A stretch of 64,000 nt of DNA from contig JAFTUV010000017.1 of assembly GCA_017466065.1 (NCBI GenBank), positions 62,001 to 126,000 of the forward strand, written 5' to 3'. Both the position numbers and the translations under genes were made by a program. The notes beneath the pieces were generated by a model. That model was not told the origin of the DNA. It did not search any database and saw nothing but the letters and a program-made list of their open reading frames with translations. Source of the stretch: Bacteroidaceae bacterium. Its GTDB lineage: Bacteria; Bacteroidota; Bacteroidia; Bacteroidales; Bacteroidaceae. Below are positions 26,448 through 36,187 of the stretch, piece by piece (positions within the stretch are counted from its first letter, which is position 1; the number at the start of each line of letters is the position of its first letter).

Positions 26448-27935
26448 ATGCCTAAAAAACAGAATTCAAAACTTAAGAAGATTGGTCAGTTTTTTACTCC
26501 TCAATATATTGTTGAGGAGATGCTGAATTATGCCGAATACTATGGCTCTTCAATAATAAAAAAACATATTATTGATAATAGTTGTGGTGATGGTGCTTTC
26601 TTAAAGGCCATTGTTAATAGGTATTGCAACGAGGCTTTCAAATTTGGTAATACTTGCGAAGAGATAAAAAAAGATCTTGAAACGTATATACACGGCATTG
26701 ATAATGATGAAACAGTATATAAGCGATGTCTATCAGGACTTGATGAGATAGCAAACAAATATGGTATTAAAGGGGTCAGATGGGATATGCATAATAAAAG
26801 TGCTCTTGCTATGAGTGATTTTGATGGCAAGATGGATTTTGTATTTGGTAATCCTCCCTATGTTCGTGTGCACAATCTTGATGCTTCATATAATGAAGTT
26901 AAACAATATAAATTCGCCAATGGTGGAATGACGGATTTATATTTGGCATTTTTTGAATTAGGATTTAGGATGCTGAGCCCCGTTGGAAAATTATGCTATA
27001 TAACGCCAAGCTCGTGGCTTAATAGTGTTGCTGCCAATAATATGAGGTTGTATATATTAAAACAACAAAATCTTGTTTCTTTGACCGATTTAGGCCATTT
27101 CCAACCTTTTGAAAATGCTACCGCATATACTATAATATCACTCTTCTCAAAAGAGAAAAAGGATAAGTATCTCGATTATTACACGTTTAATAGTGAGTTG
27201 CATTTCAGAGAATTTTGCGATCGCGTTTCGTTGGATGATTGTTATATAGATTCTTGTTTCTATTTGTCTGATAAGAAACAACTTGCTGTGCTTAAAGAGA
27301 TTAAGTCTGCCAACTGCTTAAATTACGTATCTGTGAAGAATGGTTTTGCAACATTGGCCGATGATGTTTTTATAGGCAAGGATATTCCTCAAACAAGAAT
27401 AACCATAAAGGTGTTGAAGGCTTCAACCGGAAAATGGTCTTATTGTCTGTTTCCGTATGACAGAAAAGGGAAATTGCTTCCACCAGATTACGTATTGTCT
27501 GATCCGTTGCTTGCGGAACATTTTGCGGAACATAAAGAAGATTTATTAAAAGGCAGGGAAGAGTATAGTACATACTATGAATTTGGAAGGACACAGGCGT
27601 TGACCGATGTTTGGAAGGAAAAAATAGCAATTAACACTCTATTACGTACAGAAAAAGATTTGAAGATAGAGAGAGTGGGAGTAGGGGAAGGATTGTATAG
27701 TGGCTTATATATAATAAATGATTATAATATTCCCTTTGATGATATTCTGCAAATTCTTGTCTGTGAGGATTTTGTAAAATATGTCACTTTGCTTAAAAAA
27801 TATAAGAGTGGGGGGTATTATACATTTAATTCAAAAGATGTACAGCAATATATAAATTATTTTATAACAAAAAAATCTAAAAAACTCTATGTTGAGCAAT
27901 TACAATTTTTTGGAGAAAATACAGGAGTCCTTTAA
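26448..27935 (+). CDS. Type II N6-adenine DNA methyltransferase
   Basis: A 495-residue SAM-dependent DNA methyltransferase that should protect host DNA from the endonuclease encoded next. N-terminal motif X is GQFFTPQYIVEEM, motif I (SAM binding) is DNSCGDGAFL near residue 43, and the catalytic motif IV is GNPPYVRVHN near residue 134: an N6-adenine class of the Eco57I/TaqI type. The C-terminal half (about 280-495) is probably the target-recognition domain. The DNA is visibly more AT-rich than its neighbours and codon choice differs, a sign of horizontal transfer. It overlaps the downstream gene by 47 bases. The recognition sequence cannot be read from sequence. Confidence 0.92.
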   Translation: MPKKQNSKLKKIGQFFTPQYIVEEMLNYAEYYGSSIIKKHIIDNSCGDGAFLKAIVNRYCNEAFKFGNTCEEIKKDLETYIHGIDNDETVYKRCLSGLDEIANKYGIKGVRWDMHNKSALAMSDFDGKMDFVFGNPPYVRVHNLDASYNEVKQYKFANGGMTDLYLAFFELGFRMLSPVGKLCYITPSSWLNSVAANNMRLYILKQQNLVSLTDLGHFQPFENATAYTIISLFSKEKKDKYLDYYTFNSELHFREFCDRVSLDDCYIDSCFYLSDKKQLAVLKEIKSANCLNYVSVKNGFATLADDVFIGKDIPQTRITIKVLKASTGKWSYCLFPYDRKGKLLPPDYVLSDPLLAEHFAEHKEDLLKGREEYSTYYEFGRTQALTDVWKEKIAINTLLRTEKDLKIERVGVGEGLYSGLYIINDYNIPFDDILQILVCEDFVKYVTLLKKYKSGGYYTFNSKDVQQYINYFITKKSKKLYVEQLQFFGENTGVL

Positions 27936-28617
27936 GGAATTTGTTTCAATAGGAACTTCGAGAAGTACTGCGAAACTAAAACCACTTCACGGAGCGATAG
28001 CACATGATATAGCAAAACTGCTCGGTGCCGATTATATTGTGAAGTCGCAAGGCTATGGCAATGGACGAGAAGCAAAAATTGAAGGCCGATATATTGACAA
28101 GAGAGTTGATATAACTATAAAAGAGAAGAAAAGCAATAAGGCTGTTGCCGGCATAGCTGTGAAATTTGTTATGCAGAATTATTCCCAGAATTCTGTCAAC
28201 TATTTTGAAAATATGTTGGGTGAAACTGCAAATATAAGAACTGCAAATTGTCCATATTTCCAGATATTTATAATTTTTGATAAATTGCCATATTATAAAA
28301 CAGGTGGTGAGATTAGTAGATGGGAGGAATTTACTGACCATAATATTACAAAATATTGTCGTTTGTCTTATGACAATGTAAATGAATTTTATCATACGCC
28401 TAATAAGACTTTAATATATGTAGTTCACCTCAACCCAGAAATAAAAGAAAGTTCGGTTTCTACAAAGAAAGATTATTTGGATTTCTACAAAAGAAATAAT
28501 CCTATATTAAATCTCACTAATCATAATTATCCAAGTATAGCTGCCGACGGCAGTGTTATATTAAATGACTATGAGAAATTTATAAAGAAAGTCTTTCATA
28601 CAATAATGGCGCAATAA
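27889..28617 (+). CDS. Putative type II restriction endonuclease
   Basis: A 242-residue protein whose call rests mainly on its position: it overlaps the methyltransferase gene by 47 bases in another frame and shares its AT-rich composition. Residues 40-110 contain GYGNGREAKIEGRYID, KRVDITIKE and AGIAVKFVMQNYSQN, which look like a PD-(D/E)xK nuclease core (Asp in RVDIT, Lys in AVKF), but the acidic residue of the (D/E)xK pair is replaced by Ala unless the EKK at KEKKSN fills that role. NYFENMLGETANIR also fits restriction enzymes of this type. Whether it is active is uncertain. Confidence 0.75.
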   Translation: MLSNYNFLEKIQESFKEFVSIGTSRSTAKLKPLHGAIAHDIAKLLGADYIVKSQGYGNGREAKIEGRYIDKRVDITIKEKKSNKAVAGIAVKFVMQNYSQNSVNYFENMLGETANIRTANCPYFQIFIIFDKLPYYKTGGEISRWEEFTDHNITKYCRLSYDNVNEFYHTPNKTLIYVVHLNPEIKESSVSTKKDYLDFYKRNNPILNLTNHNYPSIAADGSVILNDYEKFIKKVFHTIMAQ

Positions 28618-28780
28618 GTGTCGTGTATAGATTAAATGAAAATTTGATAATATCAAGATACTGTTTGCAGATTGTTTATAATATTTCTCTATTTATATCT
28701 GCAATTAGTAAATAATAGATAGTTTTTGCGATAAACCGCGAAGATTTTCTACTCTCGCTTTGAAAAATATTCAAGCAAGA

Positions 28781-28812
28781 TTGATATTTCTTGCTTGTTT
28801 GTTGTATCTTTG
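28781..28812 (+). promoter_or_regulatory. glyA promoter
   Basis: TATCTTTG (28805-28812) is a perfect -7 box. TTGA around 28781 is an imperfect -33 box at the right distance. The ATG is 48 bases downstream. Confidence 0.65.
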
Positions 28813-28860
28813 CAACTTCAAATAAATAAACGAGTAAGAAAATCTTAAAATAGTAAGAAA

Positions 28861-30141
28861 ATGAAACGCGACGATAGAGTTTTTCAGCTGATTGAGATGG
28901 AGCATCGCCGTCAGCTTAAAGGTATAGAGCTTATTGCATCGGAGAACTTCGTGAGTAACGAGGTTATGCAGGCGATGGGTTCTTGTTTGACAAATAAGTA
29001 TGCCGAGGGTTATCCCGGCAAGCGCTATTATGGCGGTTGTGAGGTTGTTGATATTGTTGAGGATATTGCACGTGAGCGTCTTAAAGAACTTTTTGGTGCA
29101 GAGTGGGTGAATGTGCAGCCTCACTCGGGTGCACAGGCCAATGCTGCTGTGTTCCTTGCGGTGTTGAACCCCGGCGACAAGTTTATGGGATTGAATCTTG
29201 CTCACGGCGGTCACCTGTCGCACGGTTCGGCTGTAAATACTTCGGGCCTCATTTACACTCCTTGCGAGTATAACCTGAACCCCGAAACAGGCCGCGTGGA
29301 TTATGACCAGATGGAGGAGGTTGCATTGCGTGAGCGTCCCAAGATGATTATTGGTGGCGGTTCGGCCTATTCGCGTGAGTGGGATTACAAGCGTATGCGT
29401 GAGATTGCCGACAAAGTGGGTGCTATCCTTATGGTGGATATGGCTCACCCTGCCGGTCTTATCGCTGCCGGCTTGCTCGACAATCCTCTTAAATATGCTC
29501 ACATTGTTACTTCTACCACCCACAAGACTTTGCGCGGCCCTCGTGGCGGTGTAATTCTCTTGGGCAAGGATTTCCCCAATCCTTGGGGCAAGACTACTCC
29601 AAAAGGCGAGGTGAAGATGATGTCGCAGTTGCTCGACTCGGCGGTGTTCCCCGGTGTTCAGGGTGGCCCGTTGGAGCACGTTATTGCTGCCAAGGCTGTG
29701 GCTTTCGGCGAGGCTTTGCAACCTGAATTCAAGGAGTATCAGGCACAGGTGCAGTTGAACGCTGCTACTCTTGCGCAGGAACTTATGGACCGTGGCTTCG
29801 GCATTGTGTCGGGTGGTACCGACAATCACTCTATGCTTGTTGACTTGCGTGGCAAATATCCCGACCTCACAGGTAAGGTTGCCGAGAAGGCTCTTGTTGC
29901 CGCCGATATTACTGCCAACAAGAATATGGTTCCGTTCGATTCACGCAGTGCGTTCCAGACATCGGGTATCCGTTTGGGTACTCCTGCCATCACTACCCGT
30001 GGTGTTAAGGATGATATGATGCCTTTCATTGCCGAAATGATTGAGACTGTTCTCAATGCTCCCGAGGATGAAAAGGTTATTGCTACCGTTCGCCGCAAGG
30101 TTAATGAGGTTATGGCCGAATATCCCTTGTTTGCTTATTGA
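28861..30141 (+). CDS. glyA: Serine hydroxymethyltransferase
   Basis: PLP enzyme interconverting serine and glycine with transfer of a one-carbon unit to tetrahydrofolate. The 426-residue protein has [15 protein letters not shown] near residue 20-36, YPGKRYYGG near 50, the PLP-lysine region [15 protein letters not shown] near 220, and [13 protein letters not shown] near 318. The length is normal. It has its own promoter and a strong bidirectional terminator. The restriction-modification island lies directly upstream, so the insertion did not break its promoter. Confidence 0.98.
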   Translation: MKRDDRVFQLIEMEHRRQLKGIELIASENFVSNEVMQAMGSCLTNKYAEGYPGKRYYGGCEVVDIVEDIARERLKELFGAEWVNVQPHSGAQANAAVFLAVLNPGDKFMGLNLAHGGHLSHGSAVNTSGLIYTPCEYNLNPETGRVDYDQMEEVALRERPKMIIGGGSAYSREWDYKRMREIADKVGAILMVDMAHPAGLIAAGLLDNPLKYAHIVTSTTHKTLRGPRGGVILLGKDFPNPWGKTTPKGEVKMMSQLLDSAVFPGVQGGPLEHVIAAKAVAFGEALQPEFKEYQAQVQLNAATLAQELMDRGFGIVSGGTDNHSMLVDLRGKYPDLTGKVAEKALVAADITANKNMVPFDSRSAFQTSGIRLGTPAITTRGVKDDMMPFIAEMIETVLNAPEDEKVIATVRRKVNEVMAEYPLFAY

Positions 30142-30156
30142 TTGCAGCTTGCCTTG

Positions 30157-30209
30157 TTATAAAAAATCAGGAGTCGCTTCTTTGTCAAGCGACTCCTGAT
30201 TTTTTATAA
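30157..30209. terminator. Bidirectional terminator between glyA and the pyr operon
   Basis: A 23-bp perfect stem (TTATAAAAAATCAGGAGTCG.. with its complement, seven-base loop) with A-run and T-run arms separates convergent transcripts. Confidence 0.9.
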
Positions 30210-30237
30210 CTCTATGTTGCTTTAAAGTCTTTCGGTG

Positions 30238-30915
30238 TCAGAACAGGCTTTTTAGCAGAAAGAAAATGACGGGAACAGCCAGTGCCGGCAGCATATTTGT
30301 TGTTTTACAATCCTTAATACCGAGAATGCTTAATCCCGATGCTGCAATGAGCACTCCACCGACAACCGAAATTTCGGTTACAAGTGCATCGGGGATAATG
30401 TTGCCAGCCAATGTGGTGAGCAGGTATATTGCTCCCTGCCACGCAAAGAGCACCGGAGCTGCCCACAACATTCCTATTCCGTATGTGGCGGCAAGCACGG
30501 CGGATGTGACAAGGTCGAGTGTGGCATTGGTGAGGAGGTAGGTATTGTCGCCATACAGGGCACTCATAACCGGGCCGACAATGGATAGTGTGCCGACACA
30601 ATAGAGTAGGATGCCTGTGGAGAGCCCTTGCGCTAGGTTCGATGTTCCGATGCGCGAACTTAACCTCTTGAACCGTTCGTCGAGGTCGAGCATTGTACCT
30701 GCAAGACCGCCTATGGCAAGGCTTATGATGAAGAGCACCGGATAGTGGCTCTTGGGCAGATTGTTGCTCACTGCATTGAAGCCGAGTGCTACTGCTGCAA
30801 GCCCCATTGCATTGAAAAGTACGTGGCGATATTTCTCTTTTATCCCTTTCTTGACGGTGTTCCCTATAATGGTTCCGGCAATAATGGTAATGGTGTTTAC
30901 TATGGTTCCAAGCAT
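30238..30915 (-). CDS. DUF554 family membrane protein
   Basis: A 225-residue inner-membrane protein with about seven hydrophobic segments. The opening GTIVNTITIIAGTIIGN and LDERFKRLSSR match the DUF554 (YdfK/YqgA) family, possible transporters of unknown substrate. It is the last gene of the pyrB-pyrI-flavin reductase-OMP series, 18 bases after the OMP gene, so it may be co-transcribed, though a link to pyrimidine metabolism is not evident. Confidence 0.9.
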   Translation of the reverse strand: MLGTIVNTITIIAGTIIGNTVKKGIKEKYRHVLFNAMGLAAVALGFNAVSNNLPKSHYPVLFIISLAIGGLAGTMLDLDERFKRLSSRIGTSNLAQGLSTGILLYCVGTLSIVGPVMSALYGDNTYLLTNATLDLVTSAVLAATYGIGMLWAAPVLFAWQGAIYLLTTLAGNIIPDALVTEISVVGGVLIAASGLSILGIKDCKTTNMLPALAVPVIFFLLKSLF

Positions 30916-30933
30916 AATGGTAGGGGCTGTACA

Positions 30934-31614
30934 TTAAAAGATGAAGCCTGCCGAGAAGCTCAACACATTGTTGCTGCGTTTGCTGTTGAACACAAGCCCT
31001 TCGACAGGAGCGTGTATGTGGCTTTTGTTGCGCTGTATTCCAAAATCGTAGGTAAAGTCGATTATTACGTTGTAAATTCTTATCCCCAAGCCTATGTTCC
31101 AATACCATTCGACTTTGTCGAGTTCCTCATAAATATCGGCATATTTGAAATTCGCGTAACTCTGCTCGCTCAATGATGTGAAGTTGAAACTTGCTTTCGG
31201 ACCGGTGTAGACACTCATTACATAGTGTGGGTAGTTTATAAAATTGTAACCCAGCAGCAGCGGTATTTTAATGCAGTATGTCTTTAATTCATACTCGGCA
31301 GAGTTAAGAGTCTCCGTATCGAAAAAACCGTAGTTGCTGTAGGTGATGCCGAATGCTGTTTCAGTTTGCAGATAGAATTTCCCTTTTGTGAGCCTGACGA
31401 AGGGGGTTGTGATAAATCCCACCTTCTTGCTCTGTATTATGTTGTCGTTGAATGAATATCCCTCAATGTCGAAGTCTGTGGTGTTGTATGTGATGCCTTG
31501 AAAACCGGCCTTTATTCCGTAATTGAATTTTATGGGCGACTCTTGCCGGGCGACAGCGGGGAGTGCGAGCAACGACGCTGTAACGATAAGTATGAATATG
31601 CGGCTTGCTTTCAT
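30934..31614 (-). CDS. Small outer-membrane beta-barrel protein (PorT-like)
   Basis: A 226-residue exported protein with a signal peptide ending LPAVARQ and alternating hydrophobic strands ending in Phe (SFSAGFIF), as in outer-membrane barrels. Segments such as FNYGIKAGFQGITY and YWNIGLGIRIYN fit the PorT/OmpA-like eight-stranded barrels of Bacteroidetes. It lies three bases after the flavin reductase stop in the pyr operon. Its ligand or role is unknown. Confidence 0.8.
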   Translation of the reverse strand: MKASRIFILIVTASLLALPAVARQESPIKFNYGIKAGFQGITYNTTDFDIEGYSFNDNIIQSKKVGFITTPFVRLTKGKFYLQTETAFGITYSNYGFFDTETLNSAEYELKTYCIKIPLLLGYNFINYPHYVMSVYTGPKASFNFTSLSEQSYANFKYADIYEELDKVEWYWNIGLGIRIYNVIIDFTYDFGIQRNKSHIHAPVEGLVFNSKRSNNVLSFSAGFIF

Positions 31615-31617
31615 TCT

Positions 31618-32181
31618 CTATTTCTTTTTAACGCTCCACCCGAATTTTCCTATAAAATCTCCCAAATGAAAATATTTTCCGTGGGCATAGACAAGAGGGT
31701 CGGCGGCCGAAAGGTCCCATTCGCCTGTTTCGGGGTTAAGGTATTTGTCGTCGGCCTGCACGTTTACAACCTCGGCAATGAACATATCGTGTGTGCCGAG
31801 GGGAATTATTTGCTTTACTTTACATTCGATGCTCAATGGCGACTCCATCACAATGGGGGCTTTTACCTCTTTTGCCGGGCCGTATGTGAGGTTCATCTCT
31901 TTTGCCTTGTCGTAGTCCTTGCCTGAGCGTACACCGCACCAATCGGTGGCTCGTGCCATTTGGGCAGTAGTGAGGTTAATCACAAATTCGCCACTCTCTT
32001 TTATTATGGGGTAGGAGTGGCGTTCGGGGCGCACGGATATGTAGCACATTGCGGGGTTGGTGCACACTGTGCCTACCCACGAAACGGTGAGCATATTGTA
32101 GTTCGAGGGGTTGTCGCCACAGCTTATTATAACTGCCGGCAACGGGTATATCATAGTACCGGGCTTCCAGCTTATTTTCAT
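31618..32181 (-). CDS. Flavin reductase family protein (flavoredoxin-like)
   Basis: A 187-residue FMN-binding split-barrel protein related to flavin reductases and flavoredoxin. [17 protein letters not shown] and [20 protein letters not shown] contain the FMN-binding stretch, and [20 protein letters not shown] is typical. Its ATG overlaps the pyrI stop codon (ATGA), indicating translational coupling. In Bacteroides-like genomes a flavoprotein often follows pyrI; its substrate is not known. Confidence 0.9.
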   Translation of the reverse strand: MKISWKPGTMIYPLPAVIISCGDNPSNYNMLTVSWVGTVCTNPAMCYISVRPERHSYPIIKESGEFVINLTTAQMARATDWCGVRSGKDYDKAKEMNLTYGPAKEVKAPIVMESPLSIECKVKQIIPLGTHDMFIAEVVNVQADDKYLNPETGEWDLSAADPLVYAHGKYFHLGDFIGKFGWSVKKK

Positions 32182-32639
32182 AGCAGTTCTACGTTACTCA
32201 CTTTTATTTCTTTTTCGCAGTAGCGACACTTGATGATGCCCTCCTCGGCGTTTGTCACATAGAAGTGTGTGGCCATCGGCTCGTTATTGGTGATGCAGGC
32301 CGGGTTGGCACATTTTACTATATTGTGAATCTCGGTCGGCATCTTTATCTCTTTCTTCTCTACTACGTTGTAGTTGCGTATGGTGTTGAGCACTGCTTTT
32401 GGGGCTACAAGCGAAATGCGGTTCACCTCTTCCTCGGTGAAGAACTTGTCGGCTATTTTTATGAGGCCCTTTTTGCCGAGTTTCTTGCTTTCGAGGTTGT
32501 TGCCAATGGTTATGTTGCTCTCCATATTGGGAATATCGAGCAGGTTCACTACGGCAAAAAGTTTGTCTGCCGGAATATGGTCGATTACTGTGCCGTTACA
32601 CAGGGCCGACACTTGCAGGGCGAGTTTTTCTTTATTCAT
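32178..32639 (-). CDS. pyrI: Aspartate carbamoyltransferase regulatory chain
   Basis: Regulatory subunit of aspartate transcarbamoylase, binding CTP/ATP and transmitting control to PyrB. The 153-residue protein has the N-terminal nucleotide-binding domain ([15 protein letters not shown], residues about 13-28) and the C-terminal zinc domain with four cysteines (CANPACITN and CRYCEKEI). It follows pyrB by 21 bases, a gap that contains half of a repeat found at 53165-53265, and overlaps the next gene by four bases. Confidence 0.97.
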   Translation of the reverse strand: MNKEKLALQVSALCNGTVIDHIPADKLFAVVNLLDIPNMESNITIGNNLESKKLGKKGLIKIADKFFTEEEVNRISLVAPKAVLNTIRNYNVVEKKEIKMPTEIHNIVKCANPACITNNEPMATHFYVTNAEEGIIKCRYCEKEIKVSNVELL

Positions 32640-32660
32640 TGTTGTGAATTTAAACAGCTT

Positions 32661-33575
32661 CTAAATGGTTATTCCTAATACATCGCATATAAGGGCTTCG
32701 CGTACATAGAGCCCATTCTGTGCCTGCTGGAAATAGTAGGCTTTGGGGTTGTCGTCAACATCGTAGGCAATTTCGTTTACGCGGGGCAATGGGTGCAGTA
32801 TTCTCAGATTGGGCTTGCTGCCGGCCAGCATTGCGTTGGTGAGGCGGTAGCAGTTCTTTACTTTTTCATATTCCATAAGGTCGCTGAAGCGCTCGCGTTG
32901 CACTCGTGTCATATATATTATGTCGGCACTTGCGATTACCTCTTCGTTGAATTCTGTTGTTTCGGTGAAGGGAATGTTGTTCTGTCGGCAGAACTCACGA
33001 TACTCTTCGGGCATATGCAATTCTTCGGGCGAGATAAAATGGAATGTGGGGTTGAAGTGGCGCATTGCGTGCAGCAGTGAGTGCACGGTGCGGCCGAATT
33101 TAAGGTCGCCCACAAGGTGTATGTGCAGATTTTCGAGTGTGCCTTGTGTCTTTTTGATGGAATAGAGGTCGAGCATCGTCTGCGAGGGGTGCTGGTTGGC
33201 TCCGTCGCCGGCATTTATTATGGGGCAGGGCGATACTTCACTTGCGTAGCGTGCGGCTCCTTCCAGACGGTGGCGCATCACTATTGCATCGGCATAACTC
33301 GACACCATCATAATGGTGTCTTTCAGCGTTTCGCCTTTGGTGGCCGAGCTGGTTGCTGCGTCGCTGAACCCGATGACTCTTGCTCCCAATCGCATTGCGG
33401 CTGTTTCGAAACTCAAACGGGTGCGGGTGGAGGGCTCGAAGAATAGCGAGCCTATTACTTTACCGGCAAGAATGTCGCGGTTGGGGTTCTCCTCGAATTT
33501 GCTTGCAATCTCCAAGAGCGAGAGAATTTTCTCGCGTGAGAGGTCGTTTATAGATACCAAACTTTTATTTTTCAT
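32661..33575 (-). CDS. pyrB: Aspartate carbamoyltransferase catalytic chain
   Basis: Makes carbamoyl-aspartate, the committed pyrimidine step. The 304-residue protein contains the carbamoyl-phosphate motif [14 protein letters not shown] near residue 50, [15 protein letters not shown] near 133, and [14 protein letters not shown] near 262. It heads an operon with pyrI, a flavin reductase, an OMP and a DUF554 gene. A -7 box (TACATTTG) lies at 33646-33653 in the region shared with the divergent PBP1A promoter. I see no attenuator ahead of it. Confidence 0.97.
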   Translation of the reverse strand: MKNKSLVSINDLSREKILSLLEIASKFEENPNRDILAGKVIGSLFFEPSTRTRLSFETAAMRLGARVIGFSDAATSSATKGETLKDTIMMVSSYADAIVMRHRLEGAARYASEVSPCPIINAGDGANQHPSQTMLDLYSIKKTQGTLENLHIHLVGDLKFGRTVHSLLHAMRHFNPTFHFISPEELHMPEEYREFCRQNNIPFTETTEFNEEVIASADIIYMTRVQRERFSDLMEYEKVKNCYRLTNAMLAGSKPNLRILHPLPRVNEIAYDVDDNPKAYYFQQAQNGLYVREALICDVLGITI

Positions 33576-33645
33576 CGGAATGTGGTTTATAAACTGTTTA
33601 TTTCTTGATAATCTCGTTTTCTACACATATTGAAGCGAAAATGTA

Positions 33646-33653
33646 CAAATGTA
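33646..33653 (-). promoter_or_regulatory. -7 element of the pyrB operon
   Basis: Minus-strand TACATTTG, 70 bases before the pyrB ATG. TTTA about 20 bases further upstream (near 33673) may serve as the -33 box. Confidence 0.5.
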
Positions 33654-33766
33654 CTTTTCCGTTAATTCTTCTTTGTAAAGATATGAAAATATAATTGAAA
33701 AAACATAGTGTGCGGATATAAATTATCTATTTTTTTATTCATAGCTTCTAATTGAAATATTTGTTG

Positions 33767-33774
33767 TAAATTTG
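33767..33774 (+). promoter_or_regulatory. -7 element of the PBP1A gene
   Basis: TAAATTTG fits the consensus; transcription would start near 33781, leaving a 57-base leader to the ATG at 33838. Confidence 0.5.
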
Positions 33775-33837
33775 TAGGCTTTTGTGTACTTGTCGGGTGG
33801 TGCCGGCAATGCAATGTTTTTTAATATACACGACACG

Positions 33838-36177
33838 ATGATAAAGAAGATTTTTATATTTCTGTGGACAGGGTTGGCTGTTGTTGTCTTATTGATAGGC
33901 CTGCTGTTCTTTTCAATTTCAAAAGGGTGGATTGGTTATCTTCCGCATATAAGCGAGTTGCAGAATCCCTCCTATAAATTTGCTTCGCAGATTATTTCGG
34001 CCGACGGGGTAACTATGGGCACTTGGTCTTATAGCAAGGAAAATCGTGTCTATGTGGATTACAAGGATATTTCTCCCAATCTGATAAAAGCACTTATTGC
34101 CACCGAGGATGTGCGCTTCATCGAACATTCGGGAATTGATGCCCGTTCGGTGTTGCGTGCCGTGGTAAAGCGCGGAATATTGATGCAGAAGAATGCGGGT
34201 GGCGGCAGTACCATTACCCAGCAGCTTGCAAAATTGCTCTATTCCGAGGTGTCGGGCAGCGAGATTGAGCGTCTTTATCAGAAGCCTATCGAGTGGGTTA
34301 TTGCCGTGCAGCTGGAACGCCACTATACCAAGGAGGAGATTATAACGATGTACCTCAATAAGTATGACTTTGGTTATAATGCCGTGGGTATAAAGAGTGC
34401 AGCGAATGTATATTTCGGGAAATTGCCAAGCGAGTTGAATATTCAGGAAGCGGCAATGCTTGTGGGTATGTGCAAGAACTCTTCGCTCTACAATCCTCGT
34501 CGCCGTCCCGAAAAGACACGCGACCGTCGCAATGTGGTGCTTAATCAGATGGCAAAGGCGGGCTACATAAGCAATGAGCAGTGTGAGGAGTTGAAGCAGA
34601 CCGAAATGAAACTCGATTTTCACTCTACCGACCACAAGGCGGGCCTTGCAACATACTTCCGCCAATATCTGCGTGGGGTGATGACCGCCAAAAAACCCGA
34701 AAAGAAGAATTATCGTGGCTGGCAGATGCAGAAATTCTATGAGGATTCCATCGATTGGGAAACAAACCCGCTGTTTGGCTGGTGCAACAAGAACGAAAAG
34801 CCCGATGGCAGCAAATATAATGTATATACCGACGGTCTTAAAATATACACTACCATCGACTCGCGTATGCAGAGGTATCTTGAAGAGGCTGTGCAGGAGC
34901 ACGTTGCCGGTTATTTGCAGGAGCGTTTCTTTGCTGCAAAGAAGAATAAAAAAACAGCTCCCTTTACCGATGAACTCACAGTTGAGGAGGTTAACACCAT
35001 TATGGAACGTGCAATGCGTCAGAGTGATCGCTACCGTGAAATGAAGAAGGGTGGGGCTAACGAGGCCGAAATAAGAGAGGCGTTCAACACCAAGGAGGAT
35101 ATGCGTGTGTTTACATACGCGGGAATGAAGGACACTGTGATGTCGCCTATGGATTCGTTGCGTTATTATAAATACTTCCTGCGCACGGGAGTCTTTTCGA
35201 TGGACCCTCACTCGGGTGAGGTGAAGGCTTATGTTGGCGGCCCGAATTTCAATTATTTTAAATATGATATGGCTAATGTGGGCCGTCGTCAGGTGGGTTC
35301 AACGGTAAAACCTTTCCTCTATTCGCTTGCTATGGAGCACGGTTTTTCGCCTTGTGACGAAACTCGTAATATAGAGCAAACGCTTATTACCGAGGATGGC
35401 AAGCTGTGGAGCCCGAAGAATACTTCAAAGGCGCGTTACGGCGAAATTGTAAACCTGCGTTGGGGGCTTGCCAATTCCAATAACTGGATTTCGGCCTATC
35501 TTATGAGCAAATTGAATCCCTATTCGTTGAAGAAACTTATACATCAGTTTGGCTTGCGCAATAAAGAGATTGAGGCTACTCCCGCACTTTGTCTGGGCGT
35601 GTGCGATGCCTCGGTCGCCGAAATGGTGAGTGCCTACACTGCATTTGTGGCAAAAGGAATACGCACTTTGCCTCTTTATGTAACTCACATCGAGGATAAT
35701 CAAGGAAACATTGTGGCGACCTTCTCGGCACAGAAGAATGAGGTTATCAGCGAGGAGAGTTCCTACAAGATGATTGAAATGTTGCGTGCCGTGATAAATG
35801 AAGGAACGGGAGGGCGCATAAGGCGTATATACAAGATTACCGCAGATATTGGTGGAAAGACCGGTACTACACAGAATAACTCCGATGGCTGGTTTATGGG
35901 ATTCACGCCCAGCCTTGTTACCGGTTGTTGGGTAGGTGGTGAGGAGCGCGACATTCACTTCGACCGTATGAGTGACGGACAGGGTGCTTCTATGGCTCTA
36001 CCCATCTGGGGATTATATATGAATAAGGTGTATGCCGACGAAACGTTGCCCTATACACAAGCCGATACATTTGATATTCCTCGCGATTTTGACCCTTGTG
36101 CCGATAAATTGCCGGTACCTGTAAAGGAGGAAGAAGAGGAGGTGAAAATGGGTGGATTTGATGAATTGTTTCAATAA
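33838..36177 (+). CDS. mrcA: Penicillin-binding protein 1A (bifunctional)
   Basis: Class A PBP that polymerises glycan strands and cross-links peptidoglycan. The 779-residue protein has a short cytoplasmic start and one membrane anchor (about 5-27), a GT51 glycosyltransferase domain with TEDVRFIEHSG near residue 87 and GGSTITQQLAK near 120, and a transpeptidase domain with GSTVKPF (SxxK, near 486), SNSNN near 545 and GKTGTTQNN near 673. I use the ATG at 33838, which gives a normal anchor. A GTG at 33784 is in frame but sits at the predicted transcription start. It overlaps or abuts kdsB. Confidence 0.95.
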   Translation: MIKKIFIFLWTGLAVVVLLIGLLFFSISKGWIGYLPHISELQNPSYKFASQIISADGVTMGTWSYSKENRVYVDYKDISPNLIKALIATEDVRFIEHSGIDARSVLRAVVKRGILMQKNAGGGSTITQQLAKLLYSEVSGSEIERLYQKPIEWVIAVQLERHYTKEEIITMYLNKYDFGYNAVGIKSAANVYFGKLPSELNIQEAAMLVGMCKNSSLYNPRRRPEKTRDRRNVVLNQMAKAGYISNEQCEELKQTEMKLDFHSTDHKAGLATYFRQYLRGVMTAKKPEKKNYRGWQMQKFYEDSIDWETNPLFGWCNKNEKPDGSKYNVYTDGLKIYTTIDSRMQRYLEEAVQEHVAGYLQERFFAAKKNKKTAPFTDELTVEEVNTIMERAMRQSDRYREMKKGGANEAEIREAFNTKEDMRVFTYAGMKDTVMSPMDSLRYYKYFLRTGVFSMDPHSGEVKAYVGGPNFNYFKYDMANVGRRQVGSTVKPFLYSLAMEHGFSPCDETRNIEQTLITEDGKLWSPKNTSKARYGEIVNLRWGLANSNNWISAYLMSKLNPYSLKKLIHQFGLRNKEIEATPALCLGVCDASVAEMVSAYTAFVAKGIRTLPLYVTHIEDNQGNIVATFSAQKNEVISEESSYKMIEMLRAVINEGTGGRIRRIYKITADIGGKTGTTQNNSDGWFMGFTPSLVTGCWVGGEERDIHFDRMSDGQGASMALPIWGLYMNKVYADETLPYTQADTFDIPRDFDPCADKLPVPVKEEEEEVKMGGFDELFQ

Positions 36178-36187
36178 GATTAAGGAT

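Noticed and set aside
26344..28617. Complete mobile element around the restriction-modification genes
   Set aside because: No integrase, transposase, tRNA target or flanking direct repeat was seen, so only transfer of the gene pair is inferred.
28771..29829. Long minus-strand open frame over glyA
   Set aside because: It is the complement of an unambiguous serine hydroxymethyltransferase gene; composition is Leu/His/Asn-rich without motifs.
33784..33837. Upstream GTG start for PBP1A
   Set aside because: It coincides with the predicted transcription start and adds residues not typical of the family; the ATG at 33838 gives a normal membrane anchor.
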